The notes: generated by a model from the sequence alone, not told the origin. A DNA stretch of 64,000 bases from Sporobolomyces roseus (GCA_016617785.1 JADILM010000005.1:1798001-1862000), one strand, 5' to 3'. Positions 35,335-47,353 are shown, counted from the first letter of the stretch. Numbers and translations: made by a program.

Positions 35335-36222
35335 TCATACCATCTTGATCAATGCCTCCGCCTCCGCTTCATGAGTCAGCGCGACGACCTCTCGCAAGTA
35401 GCGAATGAGTCGACCTGCAGTGTATTCGATGTACTCCTCCGTCTGAGCGAGTCGAGCTTGATCTCCCGGAGGTATCGTACACTGCTGATACAGGATACAA
35501 ACGAGGTGAACATGTAAGTGATGGAATGTCGACCACCATGATTTGTATTTGAGGGAGTTCCGAGAGATGTTTGGGAGAACTAGTTCTTCAGAAGCGATCA
35601 AGTAGTTGAAAGGATTTTCGGCGATGAGGCAGTTGACGATATCATCTGAGGATTGACCGCGATGTTGGAGAGATAGGTAACGGATTTGATGGGCTGAATC
35701 GCGGAGAAATGACAAGTCCTCTTGAGTTTTGTCTAGTTCTAGACGGCGCTGCGAGCGCGTGCAATAAAGAAACGTCAGTCAGAGACAGTCGCGAGTGAGT
35801 GTTAGCGAGGTAGACGTACTCGTAGCAGGAAAGGTCGAGGATCGAAACTATTCGGAGGTGGTCCAGATCCCATCAATCCGAGCCATCCTGGTATCCCCAC
35901 CTCGCTCAACCACGTTGCACCTACTTCAGTCTGACCTTCTCGAATGATATCGTCGATCTCTCCCCTCGTAAAGTTTGGCCACAACAAGGATTTGATCTTT
36001 TCCCACAAACTCGTTTATGCATTACCCATATCTGGAAGCGTCGATTCAAGTAAGCTCCGGTTACACTTCAGGCTGGTAGATGAGCGAGCTCACGAATCGC
36101 TGGTGCTCCTTTGAACAGAAATAAATCCAATCGCAACCATTCTCGGAACAAGCTGAACAACGTGTGTAAGAGTCCATCCCGCATACTACGCACTTGCCCG
36201 GGGCGAGTGAGGGGTTCGACAT
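35335..36222 (-). pseudogene. MYND-finger family copy with one frameshift
   Basis: Exons 36094-36222, 35820-36031 and 35335-35748. The finger is complete: CVVC, seven residues, CSAC, then FCSKEHQRF and HKRVCG. Just after HKRVCGKRSNP, near 35978-35990, the frame that encodes the conserved LWPNFTRGEIDDII is one base away, as if a T had been lost. The exon lengths sum to 755, not a multiple of three. Everything downstream is intact (AENPFNYLIASEELVLPNIS and GRLIRYLREVVALTH). It is either a young pseudogene or an assembly error. Confidence 0.7.
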
Positions 36223-36620
36223 GCCGAGAGGCTGATGCGCTTCAAAGGTAGGGGATCGAGGGGAACGAAGGGGAGAAGAGCGGCTGCAAACGTCTTTGCA
36301 AGAGGGTTAAGAGGACCCCATCTGGTTATTGATGGTCTAGTATGACTCACAGAGTGGTAGCTAGGAAGCTCAAGAGTTCTCTGAGCGAGCCACAAGCGAT
36401 GCGAGATCAGTAAGTTGATCGAGGTGGGAAAGAGCGAGGAAAGAGTCAGATCGATCGTAGTTGATTCTAGCAGTATTCGAGCTTGACCTTCTGGTATTCG
36501 AGTGTATCACAAGCGATTCAGCGAAGTCGAGAGAGGTGGAGGAAGCTAACCTTTTCAGAGCGATTTCTCTCCCTTCTCCACATCACTTTAATTCTCAAGC
36601 TACCCTCCGACCCAACCAGA
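36223..36620. other. Divergent intergenic region
   Basis: Lies between the start of the frameshifted MYND copy (minus) and TRAX (plus). No gene is seen. Confidence 0.5.
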
Positions 36621-37787
36621 ATGGCAGAAAGCACCTCCAGTAACGCACCTAGCGCCAAGAGACCTCGCTCCGTAGCCTTGATGGATCAATTCTCTACTTT
36701 CCGACTCGAACTCGATCAATCTCAAGCACAACGCGAGCGGATAGTCAAGATCTCACGAGATATCACTGCGTTATCCAAACAGATGATCTTTGCGTTACAT
36801 CGAGTCGCGAGTGGGAAACCTTGGGAATCGGTCAAGAAAGAAGTAGAGGGGAAAATGGAACAACTAAGAGCGTTGTTCGCAAAGGTGAGGGATGAAGTCA
36901 AAGGTGGTGATTTCTGGAGGTGCGTTTGATTCATACTCCCAAAGAAAAGATATTTGGGCTGACTTTCGGAGATTGAATGTTTCGCAGATATGAACGATCA
37001 ATCTCTCCGGGACTACAGGAATACGTTCGTTGAGACTCCTATCTATCCTGACTCGTCGAATCAAGCTGATCGGAAGAAGTCGTCCAACGAACAGCTCGAA
37101 GGATTCACATTCTATCACTACCTCCAATTCCGAACTCTCCCCACTCTCGAACAAGCCCAAGCATCCCTCCTCCCTCCGCCTACACCTCCTTCAATCGACT
37201 CTACATCCGCTCCAACAGAATCCGTGCCCACTCCAGAAGAACCCTACGTTGTCGTTTCAGCCGAAGACTATTTAGGAGGAGTAGCGGATTTGACTGGAGA
37301 ATTGATGAGATTGGCGATTGCGAGTGTTGGGAAGAATTTGAGCTCTTCGTTGAATGAACAGAAGGAAGGGGAAGAAGCCGAGAGCTTTACGGATATCGAT
37401 AGGATTGGGAGATTGGTTAGGGAGATCAAAGGCGGTACGTTGCGAATTTGTTTGTCCGATTTGCGAGTTCGAAGATTGACTGGAGATGAATGAGATGATA
37501 GAAATGGACCCTCTAGCACCTTATGCGAGATGGTTGAACAAGAAATTGGTGGTGCTCGATCAATCTTTGGGTAAAATCGAAAATGGTACGCTCTTTCACG
37601 CTCTCCCTCCCACGATTCGACCTTTAAGACTGATCAAATCGACGTTCGTCTAGCTTCTTATAACTTACGGATCCGAGGAGCTGAATACAAAGATTCGCCG
37701 AAAATGTTGCAAGAACTCGCGAGGAAGATGGCGACGAGTAACGAGGGAGAAGAGAGAGGAGGTGGGAGGATGGAAGTTGTAGCTTGA
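36621..37787 (+). CDS. Translin-associated factor X (TRAX)
   Basis: Five exons (36621-36919, 36988-37024, 37095-37434, 37502-37585, 37654-37787) give about 297 residues. Features match TRAX of the translin family: RERIVKISRDITALSKQMIF near the start, SISPGLQEYLEGFTFYHYL, YLGGVADLTGELMRLAIASV, and the end block KIENASYNLRIRGAEY. With translin, TRAX forms the C3PO nuclease, which acts in small-RNA and tRNA processing; TRAX normally carries the catalytic acidic residues. The donor of intron 2 is GTTCGT, chosen because it restores EYLEGF in frame. No translin gene is present in the window. Confidence 0.88.
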
Positions 37788-38053
37788 AGCGTCTTTGCTC
37801 GCAACGAAGCCGAGGTTCGAGCAAGAACAACATAAAACGAATTGCAAGACTAAAACGATAAATCGACTGAACATTTTTGTGACCCCTCCTTCCCCTTCCA
37901 CAGAGACAGACCCGTACTTGTGTCGACAAAGCATACTGCCACAGGTGATCAGGCAGCGCCCGTTCGCGAGACCGGAGTGTAGGGAGAAGGAAGGCTCAAA
38001 GTGAGATCAAGTTCAGCTGACTGTCTAAGGTCGGTCGAACAAGTGTACGTAGC

Positions 38054-38762
38054 TTACCAAGTCACGGTAGACGAGGGTGATGTCGAAGCGGGCTGCTGTT
38101 TGAGATGAAGTCGATGCTTTCTTCCGTCCTCGAGATCTGAAACCCGTTACGAAAGTGAGCACTCCTCAAATTCGTTCGTTCATCTAGAGACCTTCGTTGA
38201 CTTACACTGCTCGGAGGTGAAACCGTGATTCCACACATACTCCATTTCGGCACTGACGACCAACACTTCGAGTTGGTTTTTGCTCTCGCACAAGATCTTC
38301 GCATTCCGAGGTCCGACCATGACTTGATCACCCGCAGATCTCGTGTCTGATCTCTCGGTAAGCGAACATGCTACCCATTGTTTGGATTTGTGCCAGTACG
38401 AGAAACGCATTTTGACTCCCGGAATATTCAACCTGGAGACTTTGCCTGCTCGAATACAAGTTGACAGAGTCAGTAGCCACAACAATTCACCAGAGTAGAG
38501 GAGTAGGCACAAACCCCGGTCGTTTGTTACTTCGCCAACAAAGACAATGTCTTCCTTTCTGCAATGATAAGGTAGTTCGTAAATCCTGTCAGCTTGTCTT
38601 GAACTTGTGTACCGACATAGCTCATTGAACGCCTTCTCGATGAGGAGAGCGAGCAGCTTGGGGTCGCGCTGTATCAGTACTAACAGAACGATCAGAAAAG
38701 AAACCGGTTAAAGACTGTGAGAAAGAAAAGGAGAGTCAAGGGAGACTTACAATAATGCTCAT
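38054..38762 (-). CDS. AGPR-family protein, copy 1 (short)
   Basis: Four exons (38751-38762, 38515-38668, 38206-38445, 38054-38136) give about 162 residues, intron phases 0-1-1. It belongs to a family seen six times between 38.0 and 55.4 kb and not recognised from known families. It shares the helical start LLALLIEKAFNELC, the block YELPYHCRKEDIVFVGEV, the strand LNIPGVKMRFSYW and a variant motif VGPRNAKIL. The last exon is 83 bases against 254-311 in the other copies, so the C-terminal strand-rich part is missing. There is no signal peptide or membrane segment. It may be expressed as a short form or be degenerating. Confidence 0.55.
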
Positions 38763-39214
38763 TATGGCTCGAGCCCTCGGTCGAAGAAAGCTGCAAGCGA
38801 GATCCGCAGTGAAGAAGCCCGAGAGACTCGATAGAAAGCGTTAAGGGAGAAAAGGACCTCGTATCGGGACTTTCACCTCGACTTGTAGGCCGCGGATTTC
38901 TCGGGGGTTGAGAGCATTCGGCTAGTGCGGGGGCGGAGAAGGAACTCGTACGTCATGCCCGCTCAAGCTCAAGTCGACCGAAGGGGAATTTGAGGGGAAG
39001 CAATCAGTTTCGAAAGGTGAATTTGAAGAGACGTAACCGAATGACAACGAGGTTAGGAGGGTAGACTACATTGGTGCAAGAGACAGTCAACTATGGTGCT
39101 AATCACAAATGAGAAGGAGCCCCGAGAGGACAGAGTAACAAATTAGGGGAGAAATAAGAGAACAACCATCTCAGCTTTCGTAGAGATCACGGTGTAGTAG
39201 ACATCAAATGACAG
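38763..39214. other. Intergenic
   Basis: Lies between AGPR copies 1 and 2, both on the minus strand. Nothing further is seen. Confidence 0.5.
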
Positions 39215-40143
39215 TCACGACTCTAACTTGACGGGAGTTCGAGGTTGAGGGTGGTGAGGGTTGTGCTTTCGATTGAGCTCTGCCGTAAATTCAAAGTGAA
39301 TCTTTGTAATCGGATTCTTCCCGTCACCGCGGTAGATCTTGTAGTCTGCGTTATAATTGACAAAGTCGGGAGGATGGAGAGTATATAGGCTTCTTGGGGG
39401 GTTGCCTGCTTGAGCAAGGACGAGCTCACACCGGTACATGATCGAATCCGCTCCCTTCAGATGGAGGACTGAATAATGACAAACCGCGAGCCAAGAGTCA
39501 GTGTAGCCCGAGCGTTAGAGGAAGAGAGTCTACTTGCTCATACTGCTCATCCAGCTACGCCGCTGAAAGTCGTCCATTCCAGGAGACGACGGCTTGACAT
39601 TCGAATGAACCCCCTTCTTCCCTACGAAATCGAGGTGTCCCGCCCAGCGAGGTCCGGCCATCTGAGCAAACTTGTAGTGGGGGAATCGATGTATATCGAC
39701 AAAACGAGGACAAGTAATCCAGGAAGAGATGAGAGGATTCTGCTGGTCGAGACACGCTCGCATTGGGACGGCAGGTATCTTGTACTGCCAAATGTAGCGC
39801 TCTTCCCGCTGCTTCGTTGTGGCTATCAGTCAAGACAGCTCATGTAAGCTCATCTCTGTAAGTGGGACAATAGAGACTCTGGACGAACCGCGATGGAAGA
39901 TTCCGCGAACTACACCGGACGGGATCAAATCTTGACGAACACAGTGATAAGGCAACTCGTAGACAGGCCATTGATCACCCTTCGTGATCTCACAGATCCT
40001 CGTAAACCCTACTTCGACGAGTTTGGCGACGATTTCAAGCTGGATGATTATCGAGCTTTTGATCAGCTAGAATAAACGACTTTGAGGACGGAAGAGATTG
40101 GGCTCACTGTGTTCTCTGAAGGGGGCGTTTTTAAGTTGAGCAT
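39215..40143 (-). CDS. AGPR-family protein, copy 2
   Basis: Four exons (40108-40143, 39889-40039, 39559-39822, 39215-39468) sum to 705 bases, 234 residues, phases 0-1-1. Family blocks in order: LVEVGFTRICEIT, YELPYHCVRQDLIPSGVV, WQYKIPAVPMRACLDQQ, SWITCPRF, MAGPRWAGHLDF, and the late strand ITKIHFEFTAELNRKHNPHH. It has no signal peptide and no membrane segment, so it is probably cytosolic or nuclear. Function unknown. It is the same length as copy 3, which argues for a complete gene. Confidence 0.65.
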
Positions 40144-40558
40144 GAGTAGTGCGGATGAAAGAAGCAAGATGTGAGCAAGCCTATCGTTCGGACTCCGAAA
40201 AAGTCCGCGGTGTACCTGCAGCTCGGCATGGCTGACTCTGCACAGCAACGAGACAGTGTAAGTGTGTTTGAGATAGCAAGACAGTTTGTTAACGACGACG
40301 AGGAGAAAAGAGAAAGTAGTATATGAAAAGTAGAGAAGGGGGGCGTGTTTACGAGCCGAGAGAGTGTGAGTGAGGTAGAATAGTAAGCGGAGTTGAAAAA
40401 GGGGTAGATATGTAAGGGTATCTTGAAAATGAAGAGAGAGAAAGAATGTGACTTTTGTCGGGGAAGAAAGGACGAAGGAAATATAGTGAGGGAGGGAGGA
40501 AGGAAAGATATCGAGAGAGTTATGACATGGAGCAGATAAGGCAGATAGAGTGATCCAT
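40144..40558. other. Intergenic
   Basis: Upstream of AGPR copy 2 (minus) and downstream of CHS7 (minus). It is purine-rich on the plus strand. No gene is supported. Confidence 0.5.
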
Positions 40559-41923
40559 TTAGTAAGCGACACCCTATGAGAACGAACGCATAGATGAGAT
40601 CAGTTCGACTCGAAAGATGTCATGCAAAGAGTTTGAAGACTCACCTCCCAATCATCTTCAGTAACCATTTGCCACGCAGCAAAGATCAATCCAATACTGA
40701 CCGTCTCCAAGAGAGTCGCGATCCATGATCCATCAATCCTCGCGTTGGTTCCGGTACAGATCCTATGACTCAAAGCATAGTACGCTGCTTGAGCCAAAAT
40801 GAACGAGATAGCACTCGCGAGTAAGGTGACTATACACTCAGGTTTCGTCAGTACAAGCTCACCAAAGAGAGGGAAGCGAAGGAACGTACAGAGAGGTTTC
40901 TTTTCCCTCAATACTCGAACGACGACACCAGCTTGAATGACGAAATAGATGAACGCAGCAGCGGCGGGCCAGATGATGGTCAAGACGAACAACCAGACCG
41001 AGTGTAGTTGATCAGGAGGAGAGGATTGGAAGAAATCTGTGATGGTTAATCCAACGTCTGCTGCGATGTATCCGGAACCGACAGTGAGGACAGTTCCGAT
41101 CGCGAACATGGGCTAATCACACGTCGAAGAGCGTCAGTAGTGAATAGAGGAGAAGGAAAGGGAGGAATGTGCGTACGATGAGTGAAAGGAGAGTTCCATC
41201 TTCCACCACTTGGAGGGATAAGAATGCGACCCAAACGAGTACCCAGAATAATCCAACGAGTAATCCAACGTGAGCTGCCGTGATCCTACGTACTCGAAAT
41301 CCTTCTATCAGCACCCACTAACAAGATAGAGGAGAGAGAGTTACGTACCAAGTGAGAGCGACTGATCCAGCTCTGAGTAACGCCGAATTATCTGCCAATT
41401 GCGCACCTTGCACCAAAGCGTACATAACGAACAAGACAGTAATTTCTACCCTTCCAACCGCTGCCGTTCTCCTCAATGCCGCCGCCGCCAATCCCAATCC
41501 AACCAAAACGGCAATTCCACACAGAATCAAATTTGCGATATTCCCCAACCTGCCATCTAAACCTCCTGTGAACCCTGCTCGAGGGATGTAACAAGCTGAA
41601 TTTACTCCCACTCCGTAAGTTGAGAGGAGTTGGTTGAATTCGGGAGTGGAAGCATCGGGGAATCCGAGGAGTTGGGAAGCGGGTGCTTGTTGTCCTGAAG
41701 GGTTGTGTAAGAGTTGACGGAAGAATAAATTGCAGATGGGGAGGGATGGGATGTTGCGACAGGCCTATTGTTCAGTCGAGAGGTAAGAATCAGTCAACTC
41801 TGCTTTTTGGGAGGAAACGGTTTCCGATCGGAATATTCGAGGGACGCGATTTTCTTGCTATCTATTGAAGCTAAGGGTAGTAGGACGTACGTAATCAAAG
41901 TCACCGAATCCGAATAAAACCAT
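40559..41923 (-). CDS. CHS7: Chitin synthase export chaperone CHS7
   Basis: Six exons (41891-41923, 41349-41764, 41177-41285, 40890-41112, 40645-40829, 40559-40573) give 326 residues in frame. Start MVLFGFGDFDYACRNIPSLP, then about seven hydrophobic segments, including NIANLILCGIAVLVGLGLAA and AAHVGLLVGLFWVLVWVAFL. The CHS7 hallmarks VEDGTLLSL and ALSHRICTGTNARIDG are present, with MVTEDDWE near the end, matching the family. CHS7 is an ER membrane protein required for exit of chitin synthase III. The last exon encodes only GVAY and stop and is the least certain part. Confidence 0.9.
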
Positions 41924-42812
41924 CTTGTAACTGGCTGAACGTGTCGAGAGGGAGAGGAGTCGAAAGTTGGTTGAAGTTGATTTCTACTTCTATGTTTTTC
42001 AATCGAATTCCGAGCCTACAGCAGAGATCGACGGGTCAGCTACAATTTGAGTACTGTCAGTGATATAATGAGAATACTGACTGGTAGAAGGGGAGGATAG
42101 ATTCGAAAGGTTTGTTCCCGGAGAGGAAGGAGAGTTTAGAGAGAGAGACGGGGACCGAGTCTGCTTTGAAGGAGGAGCTGACTTGGTGTGAATGAATCTG
42201 CTTGAAGTGTAGTCGGAACTGGAGCTACTGATTGCTGTATTCGAAGAGTAGATTGATGGAGAGAGGAGGAGAGACAAGGATGGGAAACGAGAGACAGAAA
42301 GTTGAAAGAACGCGGGGGGGAAAGCAGCAAAGGGGAGAGATCAATACTGAATCAGTTCTACTCCCTGACTCCTAGTATATATAGTCAGTACTTACAGTTC
42401 TAGCCTAGTGAGAGAGAGAGAGAGGGATCGACGGTGAGAGAGGTTCAAGCCAAGGCATGATTTCACCTCGACAACTTTTTTCATTACAAGTTGAAATCGA
42501 AACTCAAATAGGAAAGTTGACCGTTAAGCCTCCTCGAGCTAAACTTGCATCGTCGAGCTCAAGAAGAAGTGAGCGACGTAGATTCATTCCGAACTGCGCG
42601 AGTTCAAAAGGAGGAAAGAACGATGAAACGAAACAACGAAAACTTCGATTCTTTCGCAAACACCTCTCGCTGTTCTCTACCTCCTTGAAGGACTAGCTCT
42701 CTCAGTCGATGAGCGAGAGTGTGGAAGCGAATGTATATTACTGCGTTGTAGAGTACTTCTCCTGTCCTCCTACCTTCCCACTGATCTCGTTGACTTGTCT
42801 CCCTCGATCAAA
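41924..42812. other. Intergenic
   Basis: Upstream of CHS7 and downstream of BUD31, both on the minus strand. It includes a GA-repeat run near 42410-42424. The open frames on both strands show no family features. Confidence 0.5.
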
Positions 42813-43794
42813 CTAATCTGTTGACGCACAACCTTTACAGCCTGTGCACGATCTCAACCCATCAGTGTCCTGTCAAGACGGATGAAGGGAAAGCAGGAAG
42901 AGAGACGCACCGCAATGAGTGCATTCAACGATGACATTCTCCTTCAGTTGCGCTTTCGGTACCCTACAAATGCAAGTAGATCCACTATAATTCATATCCT
43001 GCACGTCGAACCCGAATTTCCCATCAGCTGATTCCCTTAAATCAGGATTGGAGAGAGGTAGAAATGCGTACCCTCGATTGAATACATCTAGCACAACACA
43101 ATTTCTCATATCCAGATTTCTTCCATTTCGCAATCAAACTAATCACTCCTCTCAACTCCTCAACAATCAGTATCCCCCTTTCTCTCCCAACTTTCATAAA
43201 CAAAGAGAGAGATATAGGTAGGCTTACTTTGCATCGGCGTATTCTTGTTTCAATAACCAATCGTAAAGTTCTTTTGAAATCGCTTCTCGTTTATAATACA
43301 TATCGTATATATACCTAAGCTCTTTCTCTCGTATCAGCTTCACTTTTTCCAGCCCTCCTGAGAAATGAGGGAAGAAAAACAAAAACGAACCGAGTACGAG
43401 TATGAGTAATTCTCATTATAGGCCACAAACTCTCAGTTTTCCTTTTACCCTCATGTGACTCTGCTTCCGCTGTACACCACACACTCACACGAGTCAGTAA
43501 GGATGAGGAAAGAGGAGGGAAAGGAGGGGAGAGAAGACGTACCATCTCGCATTTTTCGATTGTATTCTTCTAGAATATCTTCGATTTCTTCATAACCTTC
43601 TGGTGGAGGTTTCGTGCGACTACATTGGAGTACGATTGAAGAACAGGGAATAGGGAGTAGGCAAAGGAAAGGGGAGAAAGGGAGATGATGAGATGAGGAG
43701 AGATGAGGGGAAGAGAAAGGGAAAGGTCAGTCAGTGAGGAGCGGAGGAGGAGGAAAGGGAAGGTAGAGATTTACTTTGTCTTGATCTTTGGCAT
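42813..43794 (-). CDS. BUD31: Pre-mRNA splicing factor BUD31 (G10 protein)
   Basis: Seven exons (43775-43794, 43543-43619, 43391-43469, 43228-43314, 43072-43138, 42911-42998, 42813-42841) sum to 447 bases, 148 residues, close to the usual ~144-157. Conserved throughout: [38 protein letters not shown]-like [35 protein letters not shown], and the Cys-rich zinc end ICRVPKAQ then CTHCGCKGC. BUD31 is a core spliceosome component. Seven exons for so small a protein underlines how intron-dense this genome is. Confidence 0.95.
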
Positions 43795-44905
43795 GCTAGA
43801 GAGCGGTGTGAGGCGGGAAGGAGGCGAAGTTGATCAACAAAGAGATGAAACTAAACAACTTGATGGGAGGCGTTGAGAGTTGCTCTGTGTTGTTGCTGGT
43901 GTATGTGATGAGTGTTCTAGGTGGTCAATGAAGTAGTAGAGCAAGAGAGAGTGGTGGGAGGGAAGTCAACCTTCGGAACTCGAAATCTGTCAAAGGTTGA
44001 TCTGCTACTCTTCACTTTGCTTCGCTCTGGTTTTGCTTGGGATGCACAGCTACTATTAGGAAGCTGGTACGAGCGCCGTACTATTGATCTCATCACTCTT
44101 GAACGCTTTCCTCGAAGATTCGCCATTTTCGACTTTATCGGTTCACAGCCGGAGGAGAGGACGACCTCGTCAGTTTGGAGGCTACGAGTGGTCTCAAGAG
44201 TGCGCCCGAGTACTATGGCAGGAGCTTCAGGCAACTCGCAACGCGCAACTTTAAATTTGACTGTTTCGAGCGAAATCTCGATTCGATTCGTGAGTCGGTC
44301 AGAGGCGCGACAGATGAACTGGAGGAAAGTTGCAGATACGTGTGAGTTCACTTCTGCTCTCTTTGTGACAGAAGGGAAGAGAGAATGGCCTGAGCTGACA
44401 TGAGATTCTGAGGTTTCCCAGATTCTCTTCAATCGTTTCGCCTTTCATCTCGGTTACAACCTAGCTCGTCGCTTTGAGCTATGAGGTACACAGCTCAAAT
44501 CCTCTCAGCTGGTCGGAATGTACGACCCTGGATTGGTGATCAATCGACGCTTCGCCGCTTCACGCAGACTCAGCTTTCGCATTACTTTCCCTTCCCTTTC
44601 CCTTTACGTCCTCCAATTCGCTCGAGCGCTTCGCTTCTTACCTACCTCTCTTCAAGACTCAAGAATTCTTGCCGTTGCATACACTTCTCTCAGCTCGTCG
44701 TCAGGAGGGACCTCCTTCGTTCGGTCAACAATCTACCGCTTTGTTCCCATAAAAGGGGAAACGTCCGCGTCTTGTCTCTTTCTTCCTCTCTTCTCACCCT
44801 AGTCATCACCTCACTTTTCGTAAGCATCTCGCGATTAGGGATTACCCAAGCTTGCTAATCAGTTGTTGTGCCGACAGTTCCTTCTTCCCCTTCGTCCGAA
44901 CAACA
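43795..44905. other. Divergent intergenic region
   Basis: Lies between BUD31 (minus) and the GPI-type gene (plus), about 1.1 kb. Overlapping open frames of ~160-170 codons occur on both strands near 43920-44430, but neither has a signal, domain or splice pattern. CT-rich DNA precedes the plus-strand start. Confidence 0.45.
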
Positions 44906-45890
44906 ATGTCCCGCTCGCTCCTGTCCCTCGCAGCCACCATCGCTCTCTTCTCTCTCGCTAGTGCACAAGCTACCGTCGGCTCTCCCAACCTCTTCGAATG
45001 TGCACCTGCAGCGGTACAATACGAATGTTCTAAGCCTCCGTGCCAAATCATCGGTTCGTCCGCACCCCCGCACTTTACACACTCCTCTTGATTTCGAGAG
45101 CTGATCGGAATTGAACGTGAGCAGCGAGACCTGACGGAGACCCAACTAGTAGTCTTCACAACTTTGGATCTGTCAATGATGCGAGCGGAAGTGTATCTTG
45201 GAGACCTGTAGATCAGAAACAAGGGTTCGCACTCGTTTGTCCTATCCGTCTTCGCGGGAAACTGATAAAGTCAAACGATCAAACAGCACCGTCGTCGTTC
45301 TCTACATTACCGATTCTGATGGAGTTCAAGCAACTTCCGCCAAATTGACTGTAAACGAAGCTTCGGATCCAAGCAACACGCTCAATGATCAAGGACAATG
45401 TTTCCCTCTCGACCCCAACAGCTCTTCGGCTTCGGGGGAATCTTCGACTGCAGGATCTCAAACTGGTTCTTCCTCCTCGAGTGCGTTGGACTCTCGGAAT
45501 TACATCCGCTCTTTGACTGACCGTTACTCCGATGATCTCACGCAGACGCCGCCGATACTGCTAGTTCGAAAGTAGCTTCAATCACTTCCAAGTTGGGAGA
45601 CGCTACTTCGAAAATTGGAGATCAAGCTACTTCAGCTGCCAACGCTGCGTGAGTCGTCCTCAGTGCTTCAGCGACCTCTAGACAGACGATCGCTAAAGCT
45701 TCTGTCGTCTTCACAGTGAGAGCGCTACTCCTGGATCTGGAGCAGCTGGAGTATTCGTCAAATCTTCGTGAGTTCGGAAAGCGATTCATAAGTAGTCCCT
45801 GTCCGAAGACTGATGTTATAGCTTGCTGGTCTACGATCTCACAGTGCCCTCGCCGCCGCCATCGTCGTAGCCGCTTCCGCTCTCTACTAG
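44906..45890 (+). CDS. Secreted, probably GPI-anchored Ser-rich protein
   Basis: Six exons (44906-45053, 45125-45224, 45287-45480, 45546-45648, 45717-45767, 45845-45890) give 213 residues. The signal peptide SLLSLAATIALFSLASAQA is followed by a compact domain with CAPAAVQYECSKPPCQI, SVSWRPVDQKQGTTVVLYIT and LTVNEA. A Ser/Thr/Ala-rich stem follows. The end SALAAAIVVAASALY is a short hydrophobic tail of GPI-signal type. I chose the acceptor at 45844 for the last exon because it yields this tail; the alternative acceptor near 45821 gives a Pro/Ser end. No named family recognised; likely cell-wall or surface protein. Confidence 0.7.
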
Positions 45891-46460
45891 ATGTCACCTT
45901 TCCTCCCCTTACGATTGCAGTTCTAGATCTTCCCCTTCTCTTCCACCTTCGACTCTCTATCTCTCTCATTCCTCCTATACGATCCCACCTTGTGTAAGAC
46001 TGCTGCGCGTTGTTTTCCTTTTCGAACGAGACATCATGGACTTTCTACGCTATGAAAGATTCATCGAGAGCGAAAGCTTACCATATCGAGTGGAAGCTAA
46101 CCGTATCTCTACAATCGAGACGAGCTATCCATACACTCGAAATCAGAAGCTGCATTTCCATCTCTCGTCTATCTATTCACAACGCTGTTAGTTGTCCAAT
46201 TTTGCCATTTATCTCTTCGAACGAGCGTTATGGAGTGGATCTCTTGGTACATCGGCCGATCTCGGATCGTCAGATGAGATTAGCGAGACGAGGTACACAT
46301 GGTGCACTGTTAGCGCTAGTCAGCAGACCAAGAACGTGAGAAGAGCGAGATACCGGTTATAGACGACGCCAGCTAAATCTTCCGAAGCTGACTCTGCCAC
46401 TCTCCTCTCTCACTCTCTGCGATTAGAATCAATCAGCTCGAGCAGCTGTACCTCCTTGCG
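45891..46460. other. Intergenic
   Basis: Downstream of the GPI-type gene and upstream of AGPR copy 3. No gene is supported. Confidence 0.5.
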
Positions 46461-47353
46461 ATGTCATCATCAGCTCCAATCGATCTCGTGAGTGGAAGTC
46501 TGCTGTCTGTTTTTCATCTCGTTGACTAGTTTCCCTGATCAGCACTCACTTACAAGCCTACTAAGACAAGCCATTGATGAAATCTGCAAGAGTACTGATG
46601 CAGGTCATGATATCTACGCTGGTCTACCTTACCAGCTCGATTGGAAACAGCTCGTTTCGAAAGGGTCGAAAGTCACGAGATCATCCGAAGGCGGTACGCT
46701 CTACTACTCATTTGATGGATCCGACCTTCATCAGACGAGCCGCTGACTACGTCTGTCTCGTTGAATGTAGAGGAAGTTCAAGTTTGGCTCTTCGACGTTC
46801 CCGCTATTCCAATGGTTCTCGCACTCTCGAGCGTTTTCGATCAATGGGCAGCATATCCAGCACATCTTCGAGCGAGCCCGGTCGGTAGACCCAAGGCTGT
46901 TACCGTCGCCGGTCCTCGTTACGCTGGAATGTTGGCCGATGATCTCGAAAGAATTGATTTCTCGAACCAAGAGATGACTCGCTTTCGCAATGAAGGGTAT
47001 ACCTTGAATCTAAGTGAGCTGATTCTATCTCTCTCAGAGTCGGCCTGACTGAATGTCTTTCGATCTCAGACGCCGAGGATGAACAGCACATTTTCTTCCT
47101 TCGCCAACGAAACCCTTACAATCTTCACCCACTCGATCGAGACGACCCACCGCCCAGCTTCGTCGTCTACGACGCAACTCACACTCATCGATGGCCAGAA
47201 GGATCGCGAACAGTACACCTCGAATTGACTTTGCGAATCCCTCTTCCGCCTCGAAGTCGTCGAGAATTTACACCTACTCCTCGAGCAAGAGCCGTAAACG
47301 TCCTAAACTCACCCGAGCAACTTCTTCACCCTCTTCGTCACCCCTCGCAGTAG
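46461..47353 (+). CDS. AGPR-family protein, copy 3
   Basis: Four exons (46461-46487, 46543-46693, 46771-47013, 47070-47353) sum to 705 bases, 234 residues, phases 0-1-1. Family blocks: SLLRQAIDEICKSTD, YAGLPYQLDWKQLVSKG, VWLFDVPAIPMVLALSSVFD, TVAGPRYAGMLADDL, EMTRFRNEGYTLNL and, late, RTVHLELTLRIPLPPRSR. It is probably soluble. Function unknown. It is separated from the nearest copies by housekeeping genes (CHS7, BUD31, HOOK), so the family is interspersed rather than in strict tandem. Confidence 0.63.

Noticed and set aside
38570..38640. An intron in AGPR copy 1 from GTACAC to TTGCAG
   Set aside because: Splice-like signals are present, but the unspliced sequence encodes YELPYHC, which is conserved in copy 2, so the stretch is coding.
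43917..44432. Overlapping 160-171 codon frames on both strands between BUD31 and the GPI-type gene
   Set aside because: Neither shows a signal peptide, domain, membrane segment or connecting splice sites; opposing open frames this size occur by chance in this composition.
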